Positions 26,899 to 36,731 of a stretch of DNA of 64,000 nt are shown piece by piece (position 1 is the stretch's first letter; each line of letters opens with the position of its first letter). Origin of the DNA: Solimonas fluminis (GTDB lineage: Bacteria > Pseudomonadota > Gammaproteobacteria > Nevskiales > Nevskiaceae); contig NZ_PSNW01000003.1 in assembly GCF_002930645.1 (NCBI RefSeq), positions 372,001 through 436,000 on the forward strand, written 5' to 3'. Both the position numbers and the translations under genes were made by a program. The notes under the pieces were generated by a model. That model worked only from the letters and a program-made list of their open reading frames with translations. It did not search any database and was not told the DNA's origin.

Positions 26899-28515
26899 TC
26901 AGATGTCGCCGTAGACGGCGGTCAGCGGATAGCGCCGCTCGCGCCCGAAGGCGCAGCGCGTCACCTTGGGCCCCGGCGGCGCCTGGCGGCGCTTGTACTC
27001 CGAGCGCCGCACCAGCGAGGCCACGCGCTTGACCGTTGCCTCCTCGAAGCCCAGCCCGACGATTTCGGGGATCGACAGCTGCCGCTCCACGTAGGCTTCC
27101 AGGATCGGGTCCAGGACCTCGTAGGGCGGCAATGAATCCGAATCCTTCTGGTCCGGCCGCAGCTCGGCGCTGGGCGGACGCACGATGACGCGCTCCGGGA
27201 TGACCGGCGAGCGGGTGTTGCGCCAGCGGGCCAGGCGGAACACCAGGGTCTTGTAGACATCCTTGATCGGCGCGAAGCCGCCGCACATGTCGCCGTAGAG
27301 CGTGGCATAGCCCACCGCCATCTCGCTCTTGTTGCCCGTGGTCAGCACGACGTTGCCGAACTTGTTGGACAGCGCCATCAGCAGGATGCCGCGCGAGCGC
27401 GATTGCAGGTTCTCCTCGGTCAGGTCCACCGGCTTGCCGGCAAAGGTCTGGGCCAGCGTCTCGTTGAAGGCCTTGAAGGCCGGTTCGATCGGCAGCACCG
27501 AATAGCGGATGCCCATGGCCTCGGCCTGGATGCGCGCATCGTCGTTGGACATGTCCAGGGTGTAGCGCGAGGGCATCGACACCCCCCAGACCCGCTCCGG
27601 CCCCAGCGCATCGGCGGCGATCGCGGCCACCAGCGCGGAATCGATGCCGCCGGACAGGCCCACCAGCGCGCCGGGGAAGCCATTGCGGTTGACGTAGTCG
27701 CGCACCGACTGCACCAACGCCTCGTAGACCACCTGCTCCAGCGGCAGGTCCGGACGGCGCGGCGCCTGCTCGAAGCGTCCGCCGTCCAGGGTGACCCCGT
27801 AGACGCCTTCCTCGAACAGCGGCGCCTCGAAGGCCAGCGAGCCGTCGGCGCGCAGCACCATGGAGTCGCCGTCGAACACCACGTCGTCCTGGCCGCCGAC
27901 GCAGTTCACGTACAGGATCGGCAGGCCGGTCTCGGCCACCCGCGTGTCCAGCACGCGGCGCCGCTCGCCGGTCTTGCCGGCGTGGTAGGGCGAGGCATTG
28001 ATGTTGATCAGCAGTTCGGCACCGGCATCGCGCGCCTGTGCCGCCGGCTGCGTCAGCCAGATGTCCTCGCAGATGGTCAGGCCGATGCGGCGCCCGCCCA
28101 GCTCGAACACGCAGGGCGAGTGGCCCGGGCGGAAATGGCGGCGCTCGTCGAACACGCCGTAGTTGGGAAGCTGCTGCTTGCGGTAGCGGTGCTGGATGAC
28201 GCCGTCGCGGATCACGTAGGCGGCGTTGTAGATCAGGCCGTCGGCGTACTCCGGCAGGCCCACCACCAGGGTGATGCCGCGCACCTCCGCCAGCAGGCGG
28301 TTGACGCCTTCCTCGATCACGCGCGGCATCGCCGAGCGCAGCAGCAGGTCGTCCGGCGGATAACCCAGCAGCGACAGTTCCGGACAGGCCAGCAGGTCGG
28401 CACCGAGCTCATCCCTCGCCCGCGCGCTCGCGGCGATGATCTTCTCGACGTTGCCCTCGACATCGCCGACCCAGAGGTTCAGCTGGGCGAGCGCGAATTT
28501 CAGTTGTTGCGGCAT
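26899..28515 (-). CDS. nadE: Glutamine-dependent NAD+ synthetase NadE
   Basis: A 538-residue two-domain enzyme. The N-terminal nitrilase-like glutaminase has the Glu/Lys/Cys triad (CPELSLLGYP, Glu46; RKQQLPNYGVFDE, Lys113; CEDIW, Cys149). The C-terminal synthetase has the P-loop GLSGGIDSAL and TTGNKSE. It amidates nicotinic acid adenine dinucleotide using glutamine and ATP. It is convergent with bamD (15-nt gap) and divergent from ygiD. Confidence 0.96.
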   Translation of the reverse strand: MPQQLKFALAQLNLWVGDVEGNVEKIIAASARARDELGADLLACPELSLLGYPPDDLLLRSAMPRVIEEGVNRLLAEVRGITLVVGLPEYADGLIYNAAYVIRDGVIQHRYRKQQLPNYGVFDERRHFRPGHSPCVFELGGRRIGLTICEDIWLTQPAAQARDAGAELLININASPYHAGKTGERRRVLDTRVAETGLPILYVNCVGGQDDVVFDGDSMVLRADGSLAFEAPLFEEGVYGVTLDGGRFEQAPRRPDLPLEQVVYEALVQSVRDYVNRNGFPGALVGLSGGIDSALVAAIAADALGPERVWGVSMPSRYTLDMSNDDARIQAEAMGIRYSVLPIEPAFKAFNETLAQTFAGKPVDLTEENLQSRSRGILLMALSNKFGNVVLTTGNKSEMAVGYATLYGDMCGGFAPIKDVYKTLVFRLARWRNTRSPVIPERVIVRPPSAELRPDQKDSDSLPPYEVLDPILEAYVERQLSIPEIVGLGFEEATVKRVASLVRRSEYKRRQAPPGPKVTRCAFGRERRYPLTAVYGDI

Positions 28516-28571
28516 GCGGCGATTATCACGGAAAACCGCCCGGGCAACATGTCTCGCCCTATCATGGTGCA

Positions 28572-29384
28572 ATGAACACACCCCGCCAGCCCACCCTCTT
28601 CCTGCCCCACGGTGGCGGCCCCTGCTTCTTCATGGACTGGGACCCGCCGGATTTCTGGAACCACCTGGGCGACCGGCTGCGTGCGCTGCCCGGCCTGCTG
28701 CCGGCGCCGCCCAGGGCCCTGCTGGTGGTTTCGGCGCACTGGGAAACCCCGCTGCCGACCGTCACCTCCGGCATCCGCCCACCGCTGATCTACGACTACG
28801 GCGGCTTCCCGCCGCATACCTATCGGCTCCAGTGGCCCGCCCCCGGCGACCCGGCCCTGGCCCAGCGGGTCCAGGAGCTGCTGGCCGGAGCCGGCATCGC
28901 CAGCGCCGCCGACCCGCAGCGAGGCTACGACCACGGCGTGTTCGTGCCGCTGCTGCTGGCGTATCCGCAGGCGCAGATTCCCACCGTGCAGCTGTCGCTG
29001 CGCGGCAGCCTGGATGCCGCCGAGCACCTCGCCATCGGCCGCGCGCTGGCGCCGCTGCGCGACGAGGGCGTGCTGATCCTGGGCAGCGGCTTCAGCTACC
29101 ACAACCTGCGCGCCATGATCGGCGGCGCGGTGCCGGACGTGGCGGGCTCGTCGAAGCGCTTCGACGACTGGCTGACGGCGGCGGCGGAGACGCCGGACCC
29201 GGCCGAACGCGAACGCCTGCTCGCCGGCTGGGCCGGCGCGCCGGATGCACGCGCCTGTCATCCGCGGGAGGAGCACCTGATCCCGCTGATGGTGGCGGCG
29301 GGGGCGGCGGCGGGTGACGCAGGGACGCGGTGCTATCACCACCTGCTGGGGGAGGTGACGCATTCGGGGTACCGGTTCGGCTAG
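28572..29384 (+). CDS. ygiD: LigB-type extradiol dioxygenase, YgiD family
   Basis: A 270-residue member of the DODA/LigB family with metal ligand His residues in PHGGGP (His13), SAHWE (His56) and SYHN (His177), and the conserved DHG (His121). E. coli YgiD is a zinc-dependent 4,5-DOPA extradiol dioxygenase; the natural substrate here is unknown. A short 56-nt gap to nadE suggests a shared divergent promoter region. Confidence 0.9.
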   Translation: MNTPRQPTLFLPHGGGPCFFMDWDPPDFWNHLGDRLRALPGLLPAPPRALLVVSAHWETPLPTVTSGIRPPLIYDYGGFPPHTYRLQWPAPGDPALAQRVQELLAGAGIASAADPQRGYDHGVFVPLLLAYPQAQIPTVQLSLRGSLDAAEHLAIGRALAPLRDEGVLILGSGFSYHNLRAMIGGAVPDVAGSSKRFDDWLTAAAETPDPAERERLLAGWAGAPDARACHPREEHLIPLMVAAGAAAGDAGTRCYHHLLGEVTHSGYRFG

Positions 29385-29393
29385 CCAGACAAC

Positions 29394-29421
29394 GCCCTCT
29401 CCCCGTTTACGGGGAGAGGGC
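29394..29421. repeat. CTCTCCCC-type palindrome (perfect 13-bp stem)
   Basis: Arms 29394-29406 and 29409-29421 with a TT loop, directly after ygiD. Member of the family at 16543-16567, 17152-17175 and 35028-35057. It may serve as the 3' end of the ygiD mRNA. Confidence 0.75.
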
Positions 29422-29449
29422 GGCGCGGAACGAAAAAGGCCCGCTTGCG

Positions 29450-29567
29450 CGGGTGATCGGCCGCGCTTTGGCGATGACCAAATGTCATCGCCTGCGGCAG
29501 GTCACGGGCGGCCATGGATGGCCGCCCTGGAGTTCAATGGGCGAACTGAAGCCTCGCCATGGATGGC
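29450..29567. repeat. Two-hairpin dispersed element, copy 1
   Basis: Contains hairpin A (GGCGATGAC at 29470-29478 with GTCATCGCC at 29484-29492) and hairpin B (29506-29515 with 29518-29527, centred on CCATGGATGG), then a tail matching copy 2. The same order, spacing and sequence recur at 49446-49563. Non-coding, between ygiD and sucD. Confidence 0.7.
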
Positions 29568-29576
29568 ATCACCAAC

Positions 29577-29606
29577 GAAGAAGGCCCGCTTGCGCGGGCC
29601 TTCTTC
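29577..29606 (-). terminator. Terminator of sucCD
   Basis: A perfect 13-bp stem (29577-29589 with 29594-29606) with a 4-nt loop; 16 nt beyond sucD. The stem has A/T-rich ends but no long T-run, so it may work in both directions. Confidence 0.75.
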
Positions 29607-29622
29607 TTCACAACGGCAAGCC

Positions 29623-30498
<876 letters not shown>

Positions 30499-30516
30499 GA
30501 GGGGATTTCCGGCGGA

Positions 30517-31683
30517 TTAGGCAGACTTGGCGAGCGCGACGACGGTCTTGGCCGCCTCGGTGAGATCGCTCACGGGGGTGATCTTGAGGCCGCTGGCATT
30601 CAGCATGTCGCGGCCCTTCTCCATGTTGGTGCCCTGCAGGCGCGCCACCACGGGAATTTTCAGACCAGTCTGCTTGCAGGCCTGGATGATGCCCTCGGCA
30701 ATCAGATCGCAGCGGACGATGCCGCCGAAGATGTTGATGAAGATCGCCTTGACCTCGGGCGAACGGGTGATCAGCTTGAAGGCCTCGGTGACCTTCTCGG
30801 CCGTGGTGCCGCCGCCGACGTCGAGGAAGTTGGCCGGCTTGCCGCCGTGCAGCTTGACGATGTCCATGGTGGCCATGGCCAGGCCCGCACCGTTGACCAT
30901 GCAGCCGATGTCGCCGCCCAGGGTCACGTAGTTCAGGTCGAACTTGCTGGCCTCGCGCTCGGCCTCGTCCTCCTGCGAGGGATCGCGCATGCCGGCGATC
31001 TCCTTCTGGCGGTACAGGGCGTTGGTGTCGAAGTTCAGCTTGGCGTCGAGGGCCATGACGTTGCCCTCGGTGGTGACGATCAGCGGGTTCACTTCCACCA
31101 TGCTGGCGTCGCACTCGGTGGCGATGCGGTAGAGGCCCTGCATGATCTTGGTGAACTGGTCGACCTGTTCCTTGGTCAGGTCCATGAAGAAGCCCAGCTC
31201 GCGCGCCTGGTAGGGCTGCAGGCCGGCGGCCGGATGCACGAAGATGCGCTTGATCTTCTCCGGCGTGTGCTCGGCAACTTCCTCGATGTCCATGCCACCG
31301 GCAGCGGAAGCCATGAACACGATGCGCTCGCGGGAGCGATCCACCAGGCCGGCGACATAGAGCTCGCGGGCGATGCCCGAGGGCTTCTCGACCCAGACGG
31401 AGTTGATCGGCAGGCCCGCCGCGTCGGTCTGCTTGGTGACCAGGCGCTGGCCCAGCATCTTCTTGGCGGCTTCCTCGACGGCGTCGAAGCCCTCGACCAG
31501 CTTCACGCCGCCGGCCTTGCCGCGGCCGCCGGCGTGGACCTGCGCCTTGACGACGAACTTCTCGCCGCCCAGTTGCTTGGCGGCTGCACGGGCCTGCTCG
31601 GGGCTGGCTGCCAACTGGCCCTGCGGGACCGGAATCCCGTAGCGCGCGAAAATTTCCTTGGACTGATACTCGTGCAGATTCAT
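30517..31683 (-). CDS. sucC: Succinate-CoA ligase beta subunit
   Basis: A 388-residue ATP-grasp subunit with MNLHEYQSKEIFARYG at the N-terminus, KAQVHAGGRGKAGGVK, and the C-terminal IFGGIVRCDLIA. It matches the usual length exactly from ATG 31683; an upstream in-frame start at 31770 has no support. It forms the heterotetramer with SucD. The 229 nt upstream contains an AT-rich block (31805-31855) probably holding promoters for sucC and for the gene at 31913. Confidence 0.97.
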   Translation of the reverse strand: MNLHEYQSKEIFARYGIPVPQGQLAASPEQARAAAKQLGGEKFVVKAQVHAGGRGKAGGVKLVEGFDAVEEAAKKMLGQRLVTKQTDAAGLPINSVWVEKPSGIARELYVAGLVDRSRERIVFMASAAGGMDIEEVAEHTPEKIKRIFVHPAAGLQPYQARELGFFMDLTKEQVDQFTKIMQGLYRIATECDASMVEVNPLIVTTEGNVMALDAKLNFDTNALYRQKEIAGMRDPSQEDEAEREASKFDLNYVTLGGDIGCMVNGAGLAMATMDIVKLHGGKPANFLDVGGGTTAEKVTEAFKLITRSPEVKAIFINIFGGIVRCDLIAEGIIQACKQTGLKIPVVARLQGTNMEKGRDMLNASGLKITPVSDLTEAAKTVVALAKSA

Positions 31684-31912
31684 GCAGATCCCCGTAGAGG
31701 ATGGAGGTGGGCGGTCAAACCAAAGGGCCGCGCATTCTCGCGCAGCGATTCCACGAAGGCAAAACACCATTTGGACGAGGCGAGGCGCTTCCCGGTGGGC
31801 AGTATGTGATTAATGGTCAAACATTATTATTTATTGCGATGATTAACTCTCATTCGAGTTGCCTGGCGGCGCGCTGTCCTACAATGCCCGCCCACCTCTT
31901 CGAGCGGTGCCG

Positions 31913-32113
31913 ATGATCGTCCGCCTGCTTTTGCTTGCCGCCCTGGCCTGGATCGCCTGGCGCCTGTTCCAGTACTTCGTGCGCTCGCAGCCGCTGCAGC
32001 GGCCGCCGCAGCAGGAGCAGTTCGAGCCGATGGAACGCTGCCAGAAGTGCGGGACCTACCTGCCGGCCAAGGCCCTGTCGCGCGACGGACGCTGCGGCCG
32101 CTGCAGCGAATGA
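31913..32113 (+). CDS. Small PP0621-like membrane protein with Cys4 motif
   Basis: A 66-residue protein with one N-terminal membrane helix (about residues 2-22) and a C-terminal zinc-ribbon-like CQKCG...CGRC (Cys43, Cys46, Cys61, Cys64). It resembles small proteins found upstream of pilS in other gammaproteobacteria. Its stop overlaps the pilS start (ATGA), so it is likely translated with pilS. TACAAT at 31880-31885 may be a -10 box. Function unknown. Confidence 0.78.
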   Translation: MIVRLLLLAALAWIAWRLFQYFVRSQPLQRPPQQEQFEPMERCQKCGTYLPAKALSRDGRCGRCSE

Positions 32114-33702
32114 CGGCGGAGAGCTCCGCTCCGCGTCCCGAAGACTGGCGCGTCCTCTCCGCGCTGGGACTCTATCGCCTGTCGCTGGTGAGCCTGCTGC
32201 TGGTGCTGCACCAGAGCGGCTTCGGCGCCAACTTCTTCCAGCAGTTCCACAGCGACAGCTTCCGGCTGGCCTGCTACAGCTACGCCATCCTGGCGCTGTT
32301 CCTGCTGCTGCTGGTGGTCTACCGCTCGCCGCGCCTGCAGGTGCAGGCCCACGTGCATTTCGCCGGCGACCTGGCCATGGTCACCTGGCTGGTCTATGCC
32401 ACCGGCGGCGTCCCCGAGGGCCTGGGCGTGCTGCTGCTGACGCCGATCATCGGCTGCAGCCTGATCCTGACCCCGCGCATGGCGGTGCTGCAGGCCGCCA
32501 TCGCCACGCTGACCATGTTCGGCGAAGAGACCATCCGCCAGCTGCAGCAGCTGCGCTTCGATGCCTCGGACTACACCCAGACCGGCGTGCTGGGCCTGAT
32601 GCTGTTCGCCATCAACATGGCCGCCAACACCGTGGCCCAGCGCGCCCGCCGCAGCGAGGCCATCGCCGAGCGCGTCGGCAGCGAGTTCGCCAACCTGTCG
32701 CGCCTCAACGAGAGCATCATCGAGGCCATGCAGACCGGCGTGCTGGTGGTGGACGCCGGGCGGCGCATCCGCACCGTCAATGCCGCGGCGCGGCGCCTGC
32801 TGGGCCGCAGCCCCGGCATCGGCCGCCTGCTGTCCGAGGATCTTCCCCGCCTGGAGCAGCAGCTGCGCCTGTGGCAGGACAACGACCCCGGCGCGCTGCA
32901 GCCCTTCAGCGAGAATCCGCACGGCCAGGAACTGCTGCTGCGCTTCACCCGCCTCGGCTGGGGCGCCCAGGCGCCGGTGCTGGTCCTGATCGACAGCGCC
33001 GGCCAGCTGCGCGAGCAGGCGCAGCAGATGAAGCTGGCGGCGCTCGGACGCCTGTCGGCCAGCATCGCCCACGAGATCCGCAACCCGCTCTCGGCGATCA
33101 CCCACGCCGGCCAGCTGCTGGCCGAGTCCAGCGAGATCCAGGGCGAGAACCAGCGCCTTCTGGGCATGATCCAGCGCCATTCCGGGCGCATCGACAAGAT
33201 CGTGCGCGACGTGCTGGAGCTGTCGCGCCGCGACGATGCGCGCCAGGAGACCCTGGTGCTGCGCGACTGGCTGCAGCGCACCATCGCGGTCTACCAGGAG
33301 GGCTATCCGCAGTCCTCCCGAGCCCTGGACCTGCTCGACGTGCCGGCCAGCCTGCAGGTGCGCTTCGACCCGGGCCACCTGCAGCAGGTGCTGTTCAACC
33401 TCTGGGACAACAGTTTCGAGCACGGCGCCGCCGCCGGCGGGCCGCCGCGCGTGCTGATGCATGCCGAGCGGCTGGACAATGGCCGCATCTACCTGGAGAT
33501 CGCCGACAACGGTCCCGGCATCTCCCAGGACCTGTCCGACAAGGTGTTCGAGCCGTTCTTCACCACCCACAGCGCGGGAACCGGCCTGGGCCTGTACCTG
33601 GCGCGTGAAATCTGCGAATACAATCACTCGCGGCTGCAACTCGTGCCGCAGACCCGGGGTGCCTGTTTCCGCATCCTGTTTTCGATGGAACCGCGAGAAT
33701 GA
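32110..33702 (+). CDS. pilS: Sensor histidine kinase PilS
   Basis: A 530-residue inner-membrane kinase: about six membrane helices (residues 15-170), a PAS-like domain (200-300), the H-box ASIAHEIRNPL (His321), and a HATPase domain with NLWDNSFEH, ADNGPGIS and GTGLGLYLAREI. With PilR it controls type IV pilin transcription through sigma54. ATG 32110 overlaps the upstream stop. No pilA or other pil gene is near. Confidence 0.92.
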   Translation: MTAESSAPRPEDWRVLSALGLYRLSLVSLLLVLHQSGFGANFFQQFHSDSFRLACYSYAILALFLLLLVVYRSPRLQVQAHVHFAGDLAMVTWLVYATGGVPEGLGVLLLTPIIGCSLILTPRMAVLQAAIATLTMFGEETIRQLQQLRFDASDYTQTGVLGLMLFAINMAANTVAQRARRSEAIAERVGSEFANLSRLNESIIEAMQTGVLVVDAGRRIRTVNAAARRLLGRSPGIGRLLSEDLPRLEQQLRLWQDNDPGALQPFSENPHGQELLLRFTRLGWGAQAPVLVLIDSAGQLREQAQQMKLAALGRLSASIAHEIRNPLSAITHAGQLLAESSEIQGENQRLLGMIQRHSGRIDKIVRDVLELSRRDDARQETLVLRDWLQRTIAVYQEGYPQSSRALDLLDVPASLQVRFDPGHLQQVLFNLWDNSFEHGAAAGGPPRVLMHAERLDNGRIYLEIADNGPGISQDLSDKVFEPFFTTHSAGTGLGLYLAREICEYNHSRLQLVPQTRGACFRILFSMEPRE

Positions 33703-35024
33703 AAGGCGCTGCCGCACTGATCGTCGATGACGAAGCCGATATCCGGGAACTGGTGGAGATCACGCTGTCCCGCATGGGGCTGAAGACGCGCTCCGCCGCC
33801 AGCCTGCAGGACGCCCGCCGCCTGCTGAGCGAGCAGTCCTTCGACTTCTGCATCACCGACATGCGCCTGCCCGACGGCAACGGCATCAGCCTGGTGCAGC
33901 ACATCCAGAAGCACCACCCGCAGACGCCGGTGGCGGTGATCACCGCCTACGGCAGCTCGCAGGCGGCGGTGGAGAGCCTCAAGGCCGGGGCCTTCGACTT
34001 CGTCTCCAAGCCGGTGGACCTGCAGTCGCTGCGCAAGCTGGTGGACGCGGCGCTGAAGCTGCGCGGGCGCGACGACAGGGCCGCCAGCGACGACGGCGGC
34101 CTGCTCGGCGAGCACGACAGCGTGCGCCAGCTGCGCGGCATGATCGACCGCCTTGCCCGCAGCCAGGCCCCGGTGCACATCGCCGGCGAATCCGGCACCG
34201 GCAAGGAACTGGTGGCGCGGCTGATCCACAGCCGCGGCCCGCGCGCCGGCGGCCCCTTCGTACCGGTCAACTGCGGCGCCATTCCCTCTGAGCTGATGGA
34301 AAGCGAGTTCTTCGGCCACCTCAAGGGCAGCTTCACCGGTGCCCTCAAGGACAAGCCGGGCCTGTTCCAGGCGGCGGAGGGCGGCACGCTGTTCCTGGAC
34401 GAGGTCGCCGACCTGCCGCTGCACATGCAGGTCAAGCTGCTGCGCGCATTGCAGGAGCGGGCCGTGCGCCCGGTCGGCAGCGAGGCGGAGGTGCCGGTCA
34501 ACGTGCGCATCACCTCGGCCACCCACAAGAACCTGGCCGAGCTGGTGGCGCGCGGCGCCTTCCGCCAGGACCTGTTCTACCGCCTCAACGTCATCGAGGT
34601 GCGCACGCCGCCGCTGCGCGAGCGCGCCCAGGACATCCCCCTGCTGGCCGACCACATCCTGGCGCGCCTGGCGCGCGACATCGCCCTGCCCGGCCGCCCC
34701 ACGCTGGACGCCGAGGCCCGCAAGGCGCTGCAGGGCTACCCCTTCCCCGGCAACGTGCGCGAGCTGGAGAACATCCTGGAGCGCGCCATCACGCTCTGCG
34801 ACGGGGAGCAGATCACCGCCCTGGACCTGCAGCTGCGCCAGCTGCCCGGCTCGGATGCCGGCCCGGCCGGCGGCGCGCTGGAAGACCAGATGGAAGACAT
34901 CGAGCGCAAGGCCATCCAGGACGCGCTGGAGAAGGCGCGCTTCAACAAGACCAAGGCGGCGGAGCTGCTGGGGATGTCGTTCCGCTCGCTGCGCTACCGC
35001 ATCAAGAAGCTCGGGATCGAATGA
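33699..35024 (+). CDS. pilR: Sigma54-dependent response regulator PilR
   Basis: A 441-residue NtrC-family activator: receiver domain with phospho-acceptor Asp54 (CITDMRLPDG), AAA+ domain with Walker A GESGTGKE (163-170), the sigma54-contact loop GSFTGA (210-215, as in other PilR), Walker B GGTLFLDE, and a C-terminal Fis-type helix-turn-helix (about 410-440). It overlaps pilS by 4 nt. It should activate sigma54 promoters of pilus genes elsewhere in the genome. Confidence 0.95.
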   Translation: MKGAAALIVDDEADIRELVEITLSRMGLKTRSAASLQDARRLLSEQSFDFCITDMRLPDGNGISLVQHIQKHHPQTPVAVITAYGSSQAAVESLKAGAFDFVSKPVDLQSLRKLVDAALKLRGRDDRAASDDGGLLGEHDSVRQLRGMIDRLARSQAPVHIAGESGTGKELVARLIHSRGPRAGGPFVPVNCGAIPSELMESEFFGHLKGSFTGALKDKPGLFQAAEGGTLFLDEVADLPLHMQVKLLRALQERAVRPVGSEAEVPVNVRITSATHKNLAELVARGAFRQDLFYRLNVIEVRTPPLRERAQDIPLLADHILARLARDIALPGRPTLDAEARKALQGYPFPGNVRELENILERAITLCDGEQITALDLQLRQLPGSDAGPAGGALEDQMEDIERKAIQDALEKARFNKTKAAELLGMSFRSLRYRIKKLGIE

Positions 35025-35027
35025 TTT

Positions 35028-35057
35028 CTTCCCTCTGCCGCATGCGGGAGAGGGAAG
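35028..35057. terminator. Palindrome between convergent pilR and cysH-like genes
   Basis: Arms 35028-35042 and 35043-35057 pair over 15 positions with one G-G mismatch. It belongs to the CTCTCCC palindrome family and sits where both genes end, so it may terminate both. Confidence 0.65.
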
Positions 35058-35070
35058 AGGTCGCTGAGCA

Positions 35071-35691
35071 TCACGCGGTCTGCAGGCCGCACTCGCGCTT
35101 GTCGTCGCCCTTGGTCGGATCGTAGTAGTCGAGGTTGTCCGGCAGCCCGTGCTGCTTGAGGTACTGCCACAGCTCCCTGGAGCTCCAGTGCAGGATCGGC
35201 GCCACCTTGATCACCCCGCGGCTGTCCAGCGACACCGGGTCCATGCCGGCGCGGTGCGCCGTATCGCCGCTGCGCACGCCGGTGATCCAGATCTTCGGCT
35301 GCAGCTCGCGCAGCGCGCGGCGGAAGGGCTCCAGCTTCACCTCCTCGGTGAAGCGGTCGTGTTCCGGCGTGTCCAGGGCGGGAACCTGGGCACCGTCCAC
35401 TGCCTCGCGGTGGGCGCGCGAGCGCAGCGGCTGGTAGATCAGTCGGCGCAGCTTGAGCTGCTCGGTGACCTGGTCGGCGAACTGGTAGGTGGCCGCCGTG
35501 TTGTAGCCGTTGTCCATCCAGACCACCGGGATATCGGGCCGCTGGCGCGTCACCAGATGCAGGATGGCGGCGGAGAAGGGCCGGAAGTTGCTGGTGATGA
35601 TGGCGCCCGGATCCTGGGCCAGCGCCCAGGCGATCAGCCCCTCGGGGTCGCGCCCCAGGTCGCGGTTGACGGCTTGCAGGTCCAGGCTCAT
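35071..35691 (-). CDS. Short CysH-like (PAPS reductase family) protein
   Basis: A 206-residue member of the PP-loop CysH family. It has the region matching the P-loop (IITSNFRPFSAAILH), DIPVVWMDNGY, a LRELQPKIWITGVR segment, APILHW, and the C-terminal ECGL containing the redox Cys. It is about 35-40 residues shorter than E. coli CysH and lacks the SVGD-THTT segment before ECGL, so sulfate reduction is likely but not certain. ATG 35691 (GGAG 7 nt upstream) is better than ATG 35730, which overlaps a -10 box. Confidence 0.8.
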   Translation of the reverse strand: MSLDLQAVNRDLGRDPEGLIAWALAQDPGAIITSNFRPFSAAILHLVTRQRPDIPVVWMDNGYNTAATYQFADQVTEQLKLRRLIYQPLRSRAHREAVDGAQVPALDTPEHDRFTEEVKLEPFRRALRELQPKIWITGVRSGDTAHRAGMDPVSLDSRGVIKVAPILHWSSRELWQYLKQHGLPDNLDYYDPTKGDDKRECGLQTA

Positions 35692-35728
35692 GTGCAGCTC
35701 CAGCGGAAATTCGACAGTAAGACCATCC

Positions 35729-35754
35729 ATTATAAGCGGCCGTGCCAGAATCAA
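35729..35754 (-). promoter_or_regulatory. Predicted promoter of the cysH-like gene
   Basis: On the minus strand a perfect TATAAT (35734-35729) lies 14 nt after TTGATT (35754-35749). The spacer is short, but the position supports translation starting at 35691. Confidence 0.45.
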
Positions 35755-35760
35755 GGCCGA

Positions 35761-36672
35761 ATGCGCAAAGACCCTATGGATATCACTTCCGCTGCTAAGG
35801 ACTACGGCAGCCTGGCCCTCACCGAGGACCGCCGCCCCGGCCAGCCCACCTGGCGCGGACGCCGCGCCCCGGGCCCGGAGCCCACCCTGCACTTCCTGCA
35901 CGGCAACGGCTTCTGCGGCGGCGTCTACTGGCCGTTCCTGCGGGGCTTCCTGCCCCGCCACGGCCTGTTCTGCAGCGATATCGAGGGCCACGGGGCCAGC
36001 GAGGCGCCCGCAGCCTTCTCGGGCGTGGCGGCCGTCTTGGAGCGCGCCCGGGCGGTGATCGCCGCCCAGGGGCTGGACCGGGGCCCGCTGGTGGGCATCG
36101 GCCACAGCTTCGGCGGCGCCCTGACCCTGCGCCTGGCGGCCGAGCATCCGGGCCTGTTCCGCGCCGTGGTGCTGCTGGACCCCATCGTCATGCCCGGCCC
36201 CATGTGGGCCGCGGTGCGCCTCGGCAGCTTCGTCGGGCGCCATCCGATGGCGGCGGGCGCGCGCCGCCGCCGCGAGCGCTGGCCGAGCCGCGCCGAGGCA
36301 CTGGCGCGCCTGCAGGGCCGCGGCATCTATGCCGGCTGGACGGCGGAGGCGATGCAGGCCTTCGTGGACCATGCCCTGCGCCCCAGCGGTCAGGGCGAGG
36401 AAGTGGAACTGGCCTGCCCGCGCGAGATCGAGGCCCAGATCTTCGAGCAGCCGGTCTGGCCCTGGCGCGCCTTCCGCCGCCTGCAGTGCCCGGCCCTGTT
36501 CGTCAGCGGCCAGTCCAGCTACGGCTTCTTCCCCTGGGCAAGGCGGGTGACGCAGCGCCTCGCTCCCCGGGTCGAGTTCCTGACCCTGCCCGGGGGCCAT
36601 TGCTTCATGCAGGAGGACCCGGCCGGCACCCATGCCGTGGTGGCCGACTTCCTGCGCCGCCAGGGGCTCTGA
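35761..36672 (+). CDS. Alpha/beta hydrolase
   Basis: A 303-residue alpha/beta-hydrolase with the oxyanion HGNG (residues 47-50), nucleophile elbow GHSFGG (Ser116) and a C-terminal GGHCFMQEDP carrying the catalytic His. The substrate is unknown. The start may be ATG 35761 (AAGG nearby) or ATG 35776. It is divergent from the cysH-like gene. Confidence 0.85.
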   Translation: MRKDPMDITSAAKDYGSLALTEDRRPGQPTWRGRRAPGPEPTLHFLHGNGFCGGVYWPFLRGFLPRHGLFCSDIEGHGASEAPAAFSGVAAVLERARAVIAAQGLDRGPLVGIGHSFGGALTLRLAAEHPGLFRAVVLLDPIVMPGPMWAAVRLGSFVGRHPMAAGARRRRERWPSRAEALARLQGRGIYAGWTAEAMQAFVDHALRPSGQGEEVELACPREIEAQIFEQPVWPWRAFRRLQCPALFVSGQSSYGFFPWARRVTQRLAPRVEFLTLPGGHCFMQEDPAGTHAVVADFLRRQGL

Positions 36673-36731
36673 CACAAAAGCGTCATCTCCCTGTCATCTT
36701 CGCTTCAAGCCTCCGGCGCAAGCTGAGACGC

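Noticed and set aside
29394-29606. CRISPR-like array in the ygiD-sucD gap
   Set aside because: There are several hairpins but no equal-length repeats with unique spacers and no cas genes.
35698-35730. Upstream start for the CysH-like protein at 35730
   Set aside because: It coincides with a TATAAT box and has no ribosome-binding site; 35691 has GGAG.
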